Assembly: GCF_003402575.1 (NCBI RefSeq)
Contig: NZ_BGZJ01000001.1
Span: forward strand, 310,001 to 374,000
From: Mesosutterella multiformis
GTDB lineage: Bacteria > Pseudomonadota > Gammaproteobacteria > Burkholderiales > Burkholderiaceae_F
Direction: 5' to 3'
Length of the DNA stretch: 64,000 bases
In this document: positions 33,755 to 41,605 of the stretch, piece by piece
Layout: each line of letters opens with the position of its first letter
Numbering within the stretch: the first letter of the stretch is position 1
The notes under the pieces: model-generated
The model's database searches: none
Told to the model about the DNA's origin: nothing
Seen by the model: the letters and a program-made list of their open reading frames with translations, nothing else
Position numbers and translations under genes: made by a program

Positions 33755-34276
33755 TCAGTTTTCCTTTTCCCCCCAGATCGCCTCGGCTTTTTTTGACAGC
33801 ATCAGCATCGTCGCAGCATCAGCCAATGCTTTGTCTTTTCTGGAAATTTCCTGAGCCTGTCTTGCGTTTTCCTTCTTGAGCTCGGTAATAGCGGAAGCCT
33901 GGGCTTCATGCTGTCTCTTGTCTACGGCATCCGGGTGTTTGCTGAACCATTCGGCCCAGGCGTCCACAGTGGATGCGAGATAGCCGTGTTTACGGCAGTA
34001 TTGACCGAAGTCAGTCTCGCTCAGGAATGCTTTGGCGTTGACAGCGGTATGGGCTTGCAGGTAGGTCACACCCTTAGGAAGCTTAAGGTCGGCCATGGGC
34101 TTGGAAATTCCTGTGTTAGGCAGCGTGACGCAGTCTGATTTCTCTTTTGCCTTCTCGAGCCAGTACCTGATTGTTGATTTGCCTATCGAGTACTGAACGG
34201 AGGCTTCAGAGATTCGAAGCTCTTTGCTCAGAATGCGGGCCACGAGGTTATCTATAAACTCCTGCGAATATCGCAT
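33755..34276 (-). CDS. IS3-family OrfA, DNA-binding subunit
   Basis: A 173-residue protein with a helix-turn-helix near the N-terminus (ELRISEASVQYSIGKSTIRY, about residues 19-38), a central part and a C-terminal coiled coil (EAQASAITELKKENARQAQE). It is typical of IS3 OrfA proteins that carry the leucine-zipper region needed to multimerise with OrfAB. It ends MLSKKAEAIWGEKEN at the A/G-rich stretch where the frame of orfB begins. It is longer than most OrfA proteins (about 100 residues), matching IS3 subgroups with an extended OrfA. Confidence 0.85.
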   Translation of the reverse strand: MRYSQEFIDNLVARILSKELRISEASVQYSIGKSTIRYWLEKAKEKSDCVTLPNTGISKPMADLKLPKGVTYLQAHTAVNAKAFLSETDFGQYCRKHGYLASTVDAWAEWFSKHPDAVDKRQHEAQASAITELKKENARQAQEISRKDKALADAATMLMLSKKAEAIWGEKEN

Positions 34277-34334
34277 GTTTTACCACTCCATGTAAGACTG
34301 AAAGAGTGGCGAAAGTTATTTTGACAGATAATGA

Positions 34335-35201
34335 AACAAGGCTGTATCGGCCCAGGATGGGGCTTCAGCTGCCTATGATCCCTGTGCCGCGCAGGCCCGA
34401 TATCAGAGACAGAGAAAGCATTGCGGAAAGAGAAACATTCTGAAGTCTGACTCGTTGCTGACAAGGATTGTCTCAAATCTGCTGGTTAAGAAATTCTGGT
34501 CTCCGGAGCAGATTCAATACCGTCTCAGAAAGGAGCTGCCGAATCTAAGGATCAGCGCCACGACAATCTACCGAGGAATCAATTCTGGCTTTCTGGATCG
34601 CTTTGTGGATGGCCGAAAGATGTCCCGACACCTGCGACACCACGGTAAAACGCGTCACCGTAAAGGCATGACCGAGAGGCGAGGAAAGATCCAGATCACT
34701 CACAGCATTGAAGAGCGACCCCTGGAAGCTCAGAACAGATCTCGCCTGGGGGATTGGGAAGGCGATACCGTCATCGGAAAAAAGGGCGGAGCCTGCCTCA
34801 CGACTCTGGTCGATAGGAAGTCCGGCTTTCTCTGTGGCGGGAAAACCGCTTCCAAGACTGCGGCCGATGTGTCTGCCGTAATTGAGAAATCTCTGTCAGA
34901 TAAGGATCTGCGTACGATTACCGTAGATCGCGGAAAAGAATTTTCCTGGGCTGAAAAACTGGAGAAAGATCTCAGAACCAAAGTGTATTTCTGCTTGCCT
35001 CATCATCCATGGGAGAAAGGAAGTAATGAAAATACAAACGGACTTCTTAGAGACTTTTTCCCAAAAGGAATGAGTATCGATAAAATTTCTCAGGCAGAAG
35101 TTCAGAAACGGTTCAATGCTCTGAATTTCAGACCCAGAAAACGTCTCAATTGGAAGTGTCCGGCTGAAGTCTTTTATTCAGTAACTTTGCACTTGATTTG
35201 A
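34335..35201 (+). pseudogene. IS30-family transposase, 5'-truncated
   Basis: The open frame starts after an in-frame TGA at 34332 with no good start. It encodes SAQDGASAAYDPCAAQARYQ, then VKKFWSPEQIQYRLRKELP, then the DDE core with GDWEGDTVIGKK, VDRGKEFSW and LPHHPWEKGSNENTNGLLRD, and an IS30-like end with LNFRPRKRLNWKCPAEVF. The N-terminal helix-turn-helix of IS30 transposases (about the first 60-70 residues) is missing; the IS3-type right end abuts the break at 34326. A TTG at 34455 with no ribosome-binding site is the only apparent later start. Probably inactive. Confidence 0.85.
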
Positions 35202-35343
35202 TAATTCACCTACAAAAAAATTCAACTTATCCAAACAAAACATGATGGATCGTGCTAACTCATGCGCCGGATTTTCCTGCAATGCGCAGTTTTTCCGGCC
35301 GGGTCTCTGCCAGGGCTTTAACTGCCCGACTATTCAGCAGAGG

Positions 35344-36870
35344 ATCGGGTAGAGAGTGACCTCACGGTCACTCCCTCCCACACCGCATTGCCCCAGTGAG
35401 GGCTACGGACATGCCGTTCGGCATCCGGCGGTTTTCAAACGTAAGAGGCGGGCTTACTGCATCTCGAGGACGCTGAAAAGCCCCATCCGCTTGAAGAAGC
35501 TGTTGTCGAACGCTTGCCGCATGTGGAGGGCTTTCGAATTCCACCACGCCCCGCGGCCGTTGACCGAGCTCTTCCATGCTCTTTCGGGGCCTATGCCCCT
35601 TCTGATCAGATTTCGCTCTCTCGTCCGCGGGTTCTTCCACGCAATCCATATGGGCTTGCTCAGATGTCGTCTGATGTGAGTGTCTAGTTCCTCGAAGACG
35701 CCCTTGCGTTCGTCCAGTCTGAAGTACTGTCTCCATCCTCGCAGGACTGGGTTTAGTCGCGCGATGGTTGCGCGCAGGGAAGTTCCTCGCGCACAGTAGA
35801 AGATGTTCTTCAGTTTGTCACGGAGCCGTCCGAAGCTTTTCGGATGCGCGCGGGGCGCACCTGTTGTGCCGACGAAGGTGTAGGCGAGAAATTTCGCTCT
35901 GTTGGGGCGAAACACGCCGCTCTTGCCGCGATTGACTCGCAGCTTGAGCGTCCCCTCTATGAAAGCGATTAAGTTCTCGAGCACTCGTTCCCCCGCTCTC
36001 CTCGATCTGACGTAAACATTGTTATCGTCAGCATACCGGGTAAATCGCAGACCCCGCTTTTCGAGGTATTTGTCCAGTTCGTCCAGGACGATCAGGGACA
36101 AAATCGGGCTGAGCGGCGACCCCTGCGGAGTTCCTTCATCCCTCGCCTGTACCATGCCTTCCGTCATGATGCCCGTGCGAAGGTATCGGCGGATGAGCCT
36201 CAGGAGCATCTTGTCTTCGATGTGCTTTTCCAGTTTCGACATCAGGCGATCATGGTTGACGGTATCGAAGAATTTCGCGAGGTCCATTTCCACCACGTAG
36301 CTGTACCCTTCGGCTATGTACCTTTGGGCCTGTTCGACGGCCTGATGGGCACTCCTCCCGGGGCGGAATCCATAACTGAATTCCGAAAACGTCGGGTCGA
36401 AATGCTCAGTCAGCACCTGAGCGATGGCTTGTTGGATCACTCTATCCTGCGCCGTCGGGATGCCGAGCATTCGCGTGCCCCCGTTCGGTTTTGGAATGTC
36501 GACGCGCCTGACCGCGGCAGGTATATACCTGCCCTCGCGGATGTGCGCGCGGATGCTTGCTCCATGTCTTTCAAAGTGAGCCGGCAGTTGTCTGACGGTC
36601 ATGCCGTCAACCCCCGCGGCTCCCTTGTTTGCCATCACCCTGCGACATGCTTCGCGCATGTTTTCGGGTGATAGGACTTCTTCCAGCGTTATCACTGGTT
36701 ACCTCCTGTGTTCGTCCAGTGCACAGGCCCCGTCGCCCTTTCGACCCATCTGGCCGCTCTCGTTCGGTTTCGGATTCCGTCCGTTGCCGCCGGAGGCGAT
36801 CTACTTCCTATCGTTCGACTTAATGGGATGGTCAGCCCCTGCAGCGGAGCATTATTCAGCGACCATCCAT
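35344..36870 (-). mobile_element. Group II intron, apparently 5'-truncated
   Basis: Downstream of the reverse transcriptase on the minus strand there is a domain V-like hairpin (CCGGATGCC-GAAC-GGCATGTCCG), a GGTGTGGGAGGGAG segment, a domain VI-like hairpin (GAGTGACC/GGTCACTC) and the typical 3' end CTACCCGAT at 35352-35344. Upstream of the ORF only about 180-280 bases remain before the IS110 fragment, too little for domains I-III, and no GTGYG 5' end is visible. The right limit given is tentative; the inverted repeat GGATGGTC/GACCATCC at about 36827-36867 lies near it. Confidence 0.65.
35454..36695 (-). CDS. ltrA: Group II intron reverse transcriptase/maturase
   Basis: A 413-residue LtrA-type reverse transcriptase. 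Finger and palm blocks are visible: NKGAAGVDGMTV, RMLGIPTAQDRVIQQAI, YGFRPGRSAHQAVEQA, EMDLAKFFDTVNHD, GTPQGSPLSPIL and the catalytic FTRYADDNNVYV (about residues 230-241). The thumb/maturase region with LRGWRQYFRL follows. There is no HNH endonuclease domain. The start is ATG 36695 with GGAGG upstream. It would help splice and mobilise its host intron; whether the intron still works is doubtful because the 5' RNA domains seem missing. Confidence 0.92.
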   Translation of the reverse strand: MITLEEVLSPENMREACRRVMANKGAAGVDGMTVRQLPAHFERHGASIRAHIREGRYIPAAVRRVDIPKPNGGTRMLGIPTAQDRVIQQAIAQVLTEHFDPTFSEFSYGFRPGRSAHQAVEQAQRYIAEGYSYVVEMDLAKFFDTVNHDRLMSKLEKHIEDKMLLRLIRRYLRTGIMTEGMVQARDEGTPQGSPLSPILSLIVLDELDKYLEKRGLRFTRYADDNNVYVRSRRAGERVLENLIAFIEGTLKLRVNRGKSGVFRPNRAKFLAYTFVGTTGAPRAHPKSFGRLRDKLKNIFYCARGTSLRATIARLNPVLRGWRQYFRLDERKGVFEELDTHIRRHLSKPIWIAWKNPRTRERNLIRRGIGPERAWKSSVNGRGAWWNSKALHMRQAFDNSFFKRMGLFSVLEMQ

Positions 36871-36973
36871 CATGAAACCTTCATTAGAAAACAAAAGGAG
36901 CGCCCTTATTTCTCAGAAGATAACCCCGCCCGGGGTTATAACTGAGTTATCCCAAAAAGAGGAACGCTCCACC

Positions 36974-37374
36974 ATGAATTCTACCTTCTCAGGCAACCCC
37001 GCTGTTGTCATCGGCATTGATCTTGCCAAAAGCCACTGCGATGTCGTCGGCTACGACAAGGACCGAAAGATGGTGCTCCAGCGCCCCCGCATCTCACACA
37101 GGAAACTGCTTGAGATGCTCTCAAACATGCCCCGCGCCGTTGTTCTGATGGAAGCCTGCGGCGGGAGCCACTGCTTCGTCCGCAAGGTCAAGGCGCTGGG
37201 CACGACGGCCGGCTCCTGAACCCGGGCGACGTGAAGCGCATCCGGGGCGGCCATCAGAAGAACAACATGCTTGACGCGGCCTACATCGCCTGGGCCTGGT
37301 ATATCCCCGGAATCGCATTTGTGGCCGCGAAAACACAGGCCCAGCAGGATCTCCAGGTCCAGTAGCGCATTTAT
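36974..37374 (+). pseudogene. IS110-family transposase fragment, frameshifted and truncated
   Basis: ATG 36974 opens a frame with the IS110 N-terminal DEDD motif (VVIGIDLAKSHCDVVGYDK) and VVLMEACGGSHCFVRKVKALG. One base appears to be missing near 37199-37200; the next frame continues with HDGRLLNPGDVKR, NNMLDAAYIAWAW and FVAAKTQAQQDLQ, as IS110 proteins do. It then meets a TAG at 37363 and the edge of the IS1634-type element. The C-terminal Ser-type domain is missing. A perfect palindrome TAACCCCG-CC-CGGGGTTA lies about 40 bases upstream (36921-36938). Confidence 0.8.
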
Positions 37375-39177
37375 CAACCCAAAAGTTCTGCAATAGAGCC
37401 ACGAAAGCCTTCGTGGCTCTGGCTCATCAAATGCCGAGCAGCTTCAGGAACAGTTGGTCGCGCTTCACGGACTCGGTGCTCCAGCGCCTCATTCCCCGCG
37501 GCGTCATCACGGAGGTCGTCTTCACGCAGTCAAACCACTCGAGGACTTGAATCAGGGACCTGGCCTCAAGCCATTTCTTGAGACTGACTTCCAGATCGAG
37601 CTCGGTCTTCGTCTTCCCATCCTTTTCCGTGCCGAGCCGCTCCTTGATCTCGCCAATCCGCTTGGTGAGGTAGCAGTGGTAGCCGAGCGCGACAAACTGC
37701 ACGAAGAGCCTGCCCTGAAGGCTGTCAGGGTGCCAGACGCGTGGGCGGCTCCCGTCCATGCCATTCTTTTGGACATTGAAGAGCTCCTCAATCTTCTCCC
37801 TCAGCCTGTAGGACTTCAGCGCCTCCTCGGCGTCCTTGACCTCATTGGAGACAAGCGCGAAGAAACCGAAATACTTCCTGGCCTCGCGGAAGGCCTCGTC
37901 TCTGAAGGCCACCTTCAGCTTCCCGCCGCGGCCCACGGTCGAACAGTGGAGGAACTTCTCCGCCTTCTTTTCGCCCGCGGGGGAGAGCTGCTCGCCAGCC
38001 TCGACGAGCCTCTTGAGCTCGAACAGGTCGTTCACCAGCCTCTGCTCGTCCTTTGTGGCGCGGTCCCTGGAATAGCAGACATGGACATAGAGCCTGCGGC
38101 TGAAGGTCTCCGCCTCGCCGGCGGCAATGCCGCCGCGGCTCCTCTGCCTGACGACGGACAGCTCCTTCATGACCATTTTCGAGGCGCAATGGACCGAAGT
38201 GTCGAACGAGCAGACGGAGGACACCGAGTCGAGCCTGTCGCGCAGCTCGTCGACGATCTCCCGAATCCAGAGGGTGGAGGGCGAGGCGAGCGTCAGGAAC
38301 TTCATGCTGTTCCGTGCGAACTCCGCCATGTTCGCCTGGCTGTAGAAGCCGTTGTCCGTAACTACGACGGGCTTGTCGATGTCGAAGCACTGGAGCTGGC
38401 GGATGGCGTTCTGGATGGAGATGACGTCCGGCACGTTCCCCGGCTGCTTCGCGAAGGCGACGGGCTGGCGGTCATTCACCGAGTAGAGCGTGAGCAGCTT
38501 GACGGTGTCCAGCCCGTCGCCGTCCTTGTTGAATCCCTGGCGGGCCTCGGCCTGCCCCGAGCTGTAGGTCGAAACCGTGGTCGAGTCGAAGGCGATGCTC
38601 GGGGACGTCTCGAGCCTTGCCGCCCGGGAGGCAAAGAACTTCTGCTGCCCGTCGCCATCCTTGCCGACCTTGTCGAAGAGCTCGCTGCAGGCGCTTTCGC
38701 CCAGGCCTTCCTCGTAGGGCGTCGGGTGGCCGACCTGCCAGGCCTCCATGCGGGGGATCGCCGCGCCGTCCGTGGCGATCAGGTAACGGGCGATGGTGGC
38801 GATCTTCTGAGCCGCGGCCGTCCCGAAGGCGCTTTCAAGCCCCTTGTCGATCCCGGTTTCCCTTGCGACAAGGTCCAGGATGTCAGCCAGGCAGGCGTGC
38901 TCGATGGAGGCGGAAGCCTCCTTCTTAGACCTGCTTTTAGGCCTTGTCGGAACAATTTCGCCTGTCTCAGGGTCTAGTTTGCCCAAAAGCTTGTTTTTCA
39001 ACGTGACGGTCTTCTGCGTCTCCCGGTCGTACTGCGTGTGGCGCTCGTAGACGTAGACATCCCCATTGGCGCGGGTTACGCGGCGCTGGCCGACATGGAT
39101 TTTTCCGGTATAGGTGCGGGACATGGCTGGCTCCAATAATGTTATCTATATTATATATAGTAACACTAAATGGGTCG
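37375..39177 (-). mobile_element. IS1634/IS4-type insertion sequence
   Basis: It contains one long transposase gene. The ends are tentatively set at imperfect inverted repeats (CAACCCAAAAGT at the left against CGACCCATTTAGT read from the right end). A 10-base perfect hairpin GAGCCACGAA/TTCGTGGCTC lies between the left end and the gene stop. No clear target duplication was seen, so the limits are uncertain by tens of bases. Confidence 0.6.
37427..39124 (-). CDS. IS1634-type (IS4 superfamily) DDE transposase
   Basis: A 565-residue transposase. DDE motifs appear as SIAFDSTTVSTYS (about residue 173), PVVVTDNGFYSQANM (about 257) and the YREK-like block YRLREKIEELFNVQKNG (about 450), the IS4-superfamily pattern, here with the long insertion typical of IS1634. 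The ATG at 39124 (MSRTYTGKIHVGQ) has GGAG six bases upstream; a TTG four codons earlier is less likely. An AT-rich TATAAT-like box lies upstream near 39150-39156. The frame is uninterrupted, so this may be the most recently active element in the island. Its codon use is GC-rich, unlike the adhesin and the 205-residue gene. Confidence 0.9.
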   Translation of the reverse strand: MSRTYTGKIHVGQRRVTRANGDVYVYERHTQYDRETQKTVTLKNKLLGKLDPETGEIVPTRPKSRSKKEASASIEHACLADILDLVARETGIDKGLESAFGTAAAQKIATIARYLIATDGAAIPRMEAWQVGHPTPYEEGLGESACSELFDKVGKDGDGQQKFFASRAARLETSPSIAFDSTTVSTYSSGQAEARQGFNKDGDGLDTVKLLTLYSVNDRQPVAFAKQPGNVPDVISIQNAIRQLQCFDIDKPVVVTDNGFYSQANMAEFARNSMKFLTLASPSTLWIREIVDELRDRLDSVSSVCSFDTSVHCASKMVMKELSVVRQRSRGGIAAGEAETFSRRLYVHVCYSRDRATKDEQRLVNDLFELKRLVEAGEQLSPAGEKKAEKFLHCSTVGRGGKLKVAFRDEAFREARKYFGFFALVSNEVKDAEEALKSYRLREKIEELFNVQKNGMDGSRPRVWHPDSLQGRLFVQFVALGYHCYLTKRIGEIKERLGTEKDGKTKTELDLEVSLKKWLEARSLIQVLEWFDCVKTTSVMTPRGMRRWSTESVKRDQLFLKLLGI

Positions 39178-39216
39178 AGAAAAAAACGCAGAAAACATCC
39201 CCTTTCTGCGGTCTAC

Positions 39217-39834
39217 TCAGCCGAAATCAACCGAACGTGTGCCTGTTGTAGAACTTTCAGGATATGGATTAGATTTCCCACCGGCCAGCAATTCCTGCCC
39301 TTTGGCTATAGTCGCAGACAAAGCATTAAACTCACTTTGCTTTGTTTTTTCCTGTTCGATAGCTACGAGCCTCTTATCTCTCGATTTGTAGATTAAAACC
39401 CCAGAAACAAGAAAAACACATATAGCAATCGTTACTTCGATTTGTCCACCGTCCATTTTCCCAACCGTATTAGCAAAAATTGCATTCCAAAATTCAGATG
39501 TCGGAATATTTTCTAACCAGCTGCCATCTTTAGTTGTTAGCTTTATTTCGAAAAGTTGCCGTTCATCTGGGGTTAATGTCCTAATATCGGTCGTTCCGTG
39601 CAAAGCGTAAGCCGCTAATCTGAAAAAATCTTCTTGGATTTGCCACAGAGACCGTAATTGTTCTCCAGGGATGAAATTCCCGTAACCTTCTCCTTCTACG
39701 TGGATAACCAGTACTCCAAGTTCTGGAGATAGCTTAAGCTGTTTTTGGCCTGGTTTAACGCCGGCTTCAGCAAATTCCAACAACTCCTCAAAATTGTTGA
39801 TTTCGATCGTCCCTGAACTTAAAGAATTTCCCAT
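39217..39834 (-). CDS. Unknown membrane-anchored protein, island cargo
   Basis: A 205-residue protein I do not recognise. The first 130 residues look soluble and mixed alpha/beta (ELGVLVIHVEGEGYG, SLWQIQEDFFRLAAYALHG, LTPDERQLFEIKL). One membrane helix follows (VTIAICVFLVSGVLIY, about residues 134-149), then a charged, probably coiled-coil stretch (YKSRDKRLVAIEQEKTKQ) and a polar tail. It has a strong ribosome-binding site (GGAGG) and an ATG start, and its base composition is more AT-rich than the chromosome. It lies 35 bases after the integrase stop on the same strand and may be co-transcribed with it. It is the only intact non-mobile cargo gene of the island; a phage-defence, immunity or stability role is conceivable but unsupported. 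Confidence 0.75.
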   Translation of the reverse strand: MGNSLSSGTIEINNFEELLEFAEAGVKPGQKQLKLSPELGVLVIHVEGEGYGNFIPGEQLRSLWQIQEDFFRLAAYALHGTTDIRTLTPDERQLFEIKLTTKDGSWLENIPTSEFWNAIFANTVGKMDGGQIEVTIAICVFLVSGVLIYKSRDKRLVAIEQEKTKQSEFNALSATIAKGQELLAGGKSNPYPESSTTGTRSVDFG

Positions 39835-39869
39835 GGCGAAGCCCTCCTAAAGCTTATAGCACTGCCTGT

Positions 39870-41240
39870 TTATCCGACATGAACCAATGACATGCAGAAT
39901 TTTCCCCAAGCATCGTAGACCTCACGCATATCACCCAGAGCCTGCTCCCGATCGTACGCGCACTGGTAGGACTCGTTGCGGTGATCCAAGCAGCTTTCTC
40001 TCAGATCGCGCGAAAACGGCTTGTGGGAGTATCCCTTGGCATCCTTGGCCCAAGTATTGAAAGTTGCCCGCGCGAGCCCGTGGAGGGTCACTATACGGGG
40101 TTTGCCGGTCTTCGCATGGAACTGATCAGGGTCTACCCAGCCAATCCCGTCAATTCTTTTCTGTTTGTCGTGCATGCGCTTAATCAGCGCCCGGACAGAA
40201 TCACGGGAAAAAGGAGAATTTCTCCCCTTGTTCACATTGGGGAAAATATAGGAATCTGGAGACCTCCCTACCCGTGGGGCTGATTCCAGCAGCTGAACGG
40301 CTTCTGGGCAAAGCGGTGTTTTGCGGTCAAAGGGAATCTTTTCGCTCTTCACCTTCATGCGGGCACGGGGAATAACGTGCAGCCACCTCCCATCATCATC
40401 CTGCTGGATTTCCCCCCATGTTGCTTCACGCGCTGTTGTGTTGCGCGCTGAAGTAAGGATCGCGAATGCAAGACAGCGGGCCGTCTGACTAACCGGGACA
40501 AGCTGCATAAGTGCCTTAAAGAAAGCCGGCATACGTTTCGGCGGCAGTGCCGGCTCGTGCCCACCTTCCGGTCGATTTAGTGGCAGCAAATCCCCTAAAC
40601 GCCCGTCCACCACTTGGCACGGGTTAACCATCGGCGGGATCATCTCCGAGCGTATTGCCCAATCAATCGCTCTTTTAGCGTCGCTAAGGATCCTTTCGGG
40701 CGTGTCAATCATGGTTCCCCACTTTTCCCCCAGGGCATCACAGAACATTTGAGGTTTCAGGTCTACAACCGGACAGTCTCTGATTTCTTTAGGGATGTGA
40801 TTCCTGAAAAAGCCATCCCAAACCAGATCGCGGGATTTTTCAGCGTTTTTCCACCTCCCCCTCTTTGTGTTGAACTCAATCCACTTCCAGATAAGTTTTT
40901 CAAAGGTTAGTGCGTCCTCCTCTTTTTGAGGTGCCGGGGAGGGGCGTAGCGCGTCTCTGGACGCTTTCTCCTGCTCAGATGGGTCAATCCCTTCCGCTAT
41001 CAGTTTCCTCCATCTGAGCCCCTTCTCGAAGGCCTCAGCGAGTGACATTTCGGGATACTTCCCGAGAGTAAAGACCCGCTTCAAACCACGATCCCGAAGC
41101 AGGAAATAACGGGCATATGTCCCGTCCTTGAGCTTCCTGACTCCAACATAAAGCCCGGGGACAATCCCGCATGAAGCGTCAGCCGTCAGGGCTTTCAAAC
41201 GCTTGTCAGTCATCCTGTTTGCCACGCGCATAACGCTCAA
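39870..41240 (-). CDS. int: Tyrosine integrase of the tRNA-Pro island
   Basis: A 456-residue tyrosine recombinase of the P4/DUF4102 type. The N-terminal arm-binding domain (KLKDGTYARYFLLRDRGLKR, YPEMSLAEAFEKGLRWRKLI) is followed by a core-binding SAM-like domain (about residues 110-200) and a catalytic domain with Arg in AILTSARNTTAREATW, the HxxR box LHGLARATFNTWA and the likely nucleophile Tyr in AYDREQALGDMREVYDAW. The start codon at 41240 is not ATG-strong; the frame has no better one. It lies just inside the island next to the intact tRNA-Pro gene, the usual place for an integrase that uses the tRNA 3' end. Confidence 0.92.
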   Translation of the reverse strand: MSVMRVANRMTDKRLKALTADASCGIVPGLYVGVRKLKDGTYARYFLLRDRGLKRVFTLGKYPEMSLAEAFEKGLRWRKLIAEGIDPSEQEKASRDALRPSPAPQKEEDALTFEKLIWKWIEFNTKRGRWKNAEKSRDLVWDGFFRNHIPKEIRDCPVVDLKPQMFCDALGEKWGTMIDTPERILSDAKRAIDWAIRSEMIPPMVNPCQVVDGRLGDLLPLNRPEGGHEPALPPKRMPAFFKALMQLVPVSQTARCLAFAILTSARNTTAREATWGEIQQDDDGRWLHVIPRARMKVKSEKIPFDRKTPLCPEAVQLLESAPRVGRSPDSYIFPNVNKGRNSPFSRDSVRALIKRMHDKQKRIDGIGWVDPDQFHAKTGKPRIVTLHGLARATFNTWAKDAKGYSHKPFSRDLRESCLDHRNESYQCAYDREQALGDMREVYDAWGKFCMSLVHVG

Positions 41241-41278
41241 TCTCCGTAATCGAATGTTTTTAAATAATAAATACGATT

Positions 41279-41351
41279 ATTACCACAAAAAATTCCGTTA
41301 TGTCTGGGGAGAAATTGAAGTTTCCCCGCTCATTTGTGGTAATGATTGTGG
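41279..41351. promoter_or_regulatory. Candidate integrase arm-type sites at the right island end
   Basis: ATTACCACAAA (41279-41289, inverted), TTTGTGGTAAT (41333-41343) and ATTGTGG (41345-41351) lie between the integrase start and the tRNA. The same words occur inside the left end. They also overlap the likely integrase promoter region, so they could serve in autoregulation. Confidence 0.4.
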
Positions 41352-41457
41352 CATAGATTCTTAGATAATGACACGCCTTACAGAGAGGATTAGAGACAAA
41401 GACAACACGCGTATTGTGTCTTAAGCTCTTGTTTTTATTGAGTTGCCGTAGATGAAT

Positions 41458-41522
41458 ACAAAGAAAAAGGAGGCAACTTTCGTTGTCTCCTTTCCTGGAA
41501 TTGGTCGGGGTGGTGGGACTCG
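41458..41522. repeat. Right attachment-site repeat (attR-like) overlapping tRNA-Pro
   Basis: The counterpart of 31336-31399. It contains a terminator-like hairpin (AAAGGAGGCAAC/GTTGTCTCCTTT) downstream of the tRNA on the minus strand, then the spacer TTCCTGGAAT and the last 21 bases of the intact tRNA-Pro gene. Confidence 0.75.
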
Positions 41523-41578
41523 AACTCACGACCCCTTGCACCCCATGCAAGTGCGCTACCAGGCTGCGCCACACCCCG
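41502..41578 (-). tRNA. tRNA-Pro(GGG)
   Basis: A 77-base gene with encoded CCA, read on the minus strand. The acceptor stem CGGGGTG pairs with CACCCCG; the anticodon stem CTTGC/GCAAG holds the loop ATGGGGT, giving anticodon GGG for the CCC codon. The T-arm has GAGTTCGAGTC. It is the target of the adjacent integrative element, which restores its 3' end. Confidence 0.97.
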
Positions 41579-41605
41579 AGAGAGATGAACTATACCACAA
41601 AATCT

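Larger units (their letters stand above)
32630..34326 (-). mobile_element. IS3-family insertion sequence
   Basis: The ends are imperfect inverted repeats: TGTCAAATGATCTTTCGCC at 32630-32648 against the complement of 34308-34326, TGTCAAAATAACTTTCGCC (15 of 19 identical). Inside lie orfA and orfB on the minus strand in different frames, the IS3 layout. No clear target duplication is visible (GAG on the left, GAT on the right), and the flanks belong to different genes (adhesin left, IS30 transposase right), so later deletion or recombination is likely. Confidence 0.85.
31382..41501. mobile_element. Integrative element (genomic island) in tRNA-Pro(GGG)
   Basis: About 10.1 kb bounded by direct repeats of the tRNA-Pro 3' end, with a tyrosine integrase next to the intact tRNA gene. 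The contents are unlike the surrounding chromosome: a truncated adhesin, IS3, IS30, IS110 and IS1634/IS4-type sequences, a group II intron, one unknown 205-residue membrane protein and the integrase. I see no conjugation or phage structural genes, so it is either a decayed element or one mobilised by integrase alone. Boundaries are good to a few tens of bases. Confidence 0.8.

Noticed and set aside
35253-35340. Short minus-strand open stretch encoding a tail such as ETRPEKLRIAGKSGA after the intron end
   Set aside because: It may be the 3' exon end of an interrupted gene, but it is only about 26 codons and I could not assign it to a family.
35454-36695. Reverse transcriptase as a retron or defence RT
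   Set aside because: It has the LtrA maturase end and is followed by intron domain V/VI-like hairpins; there is no msr/msd-like repeat or effector gene next to it.
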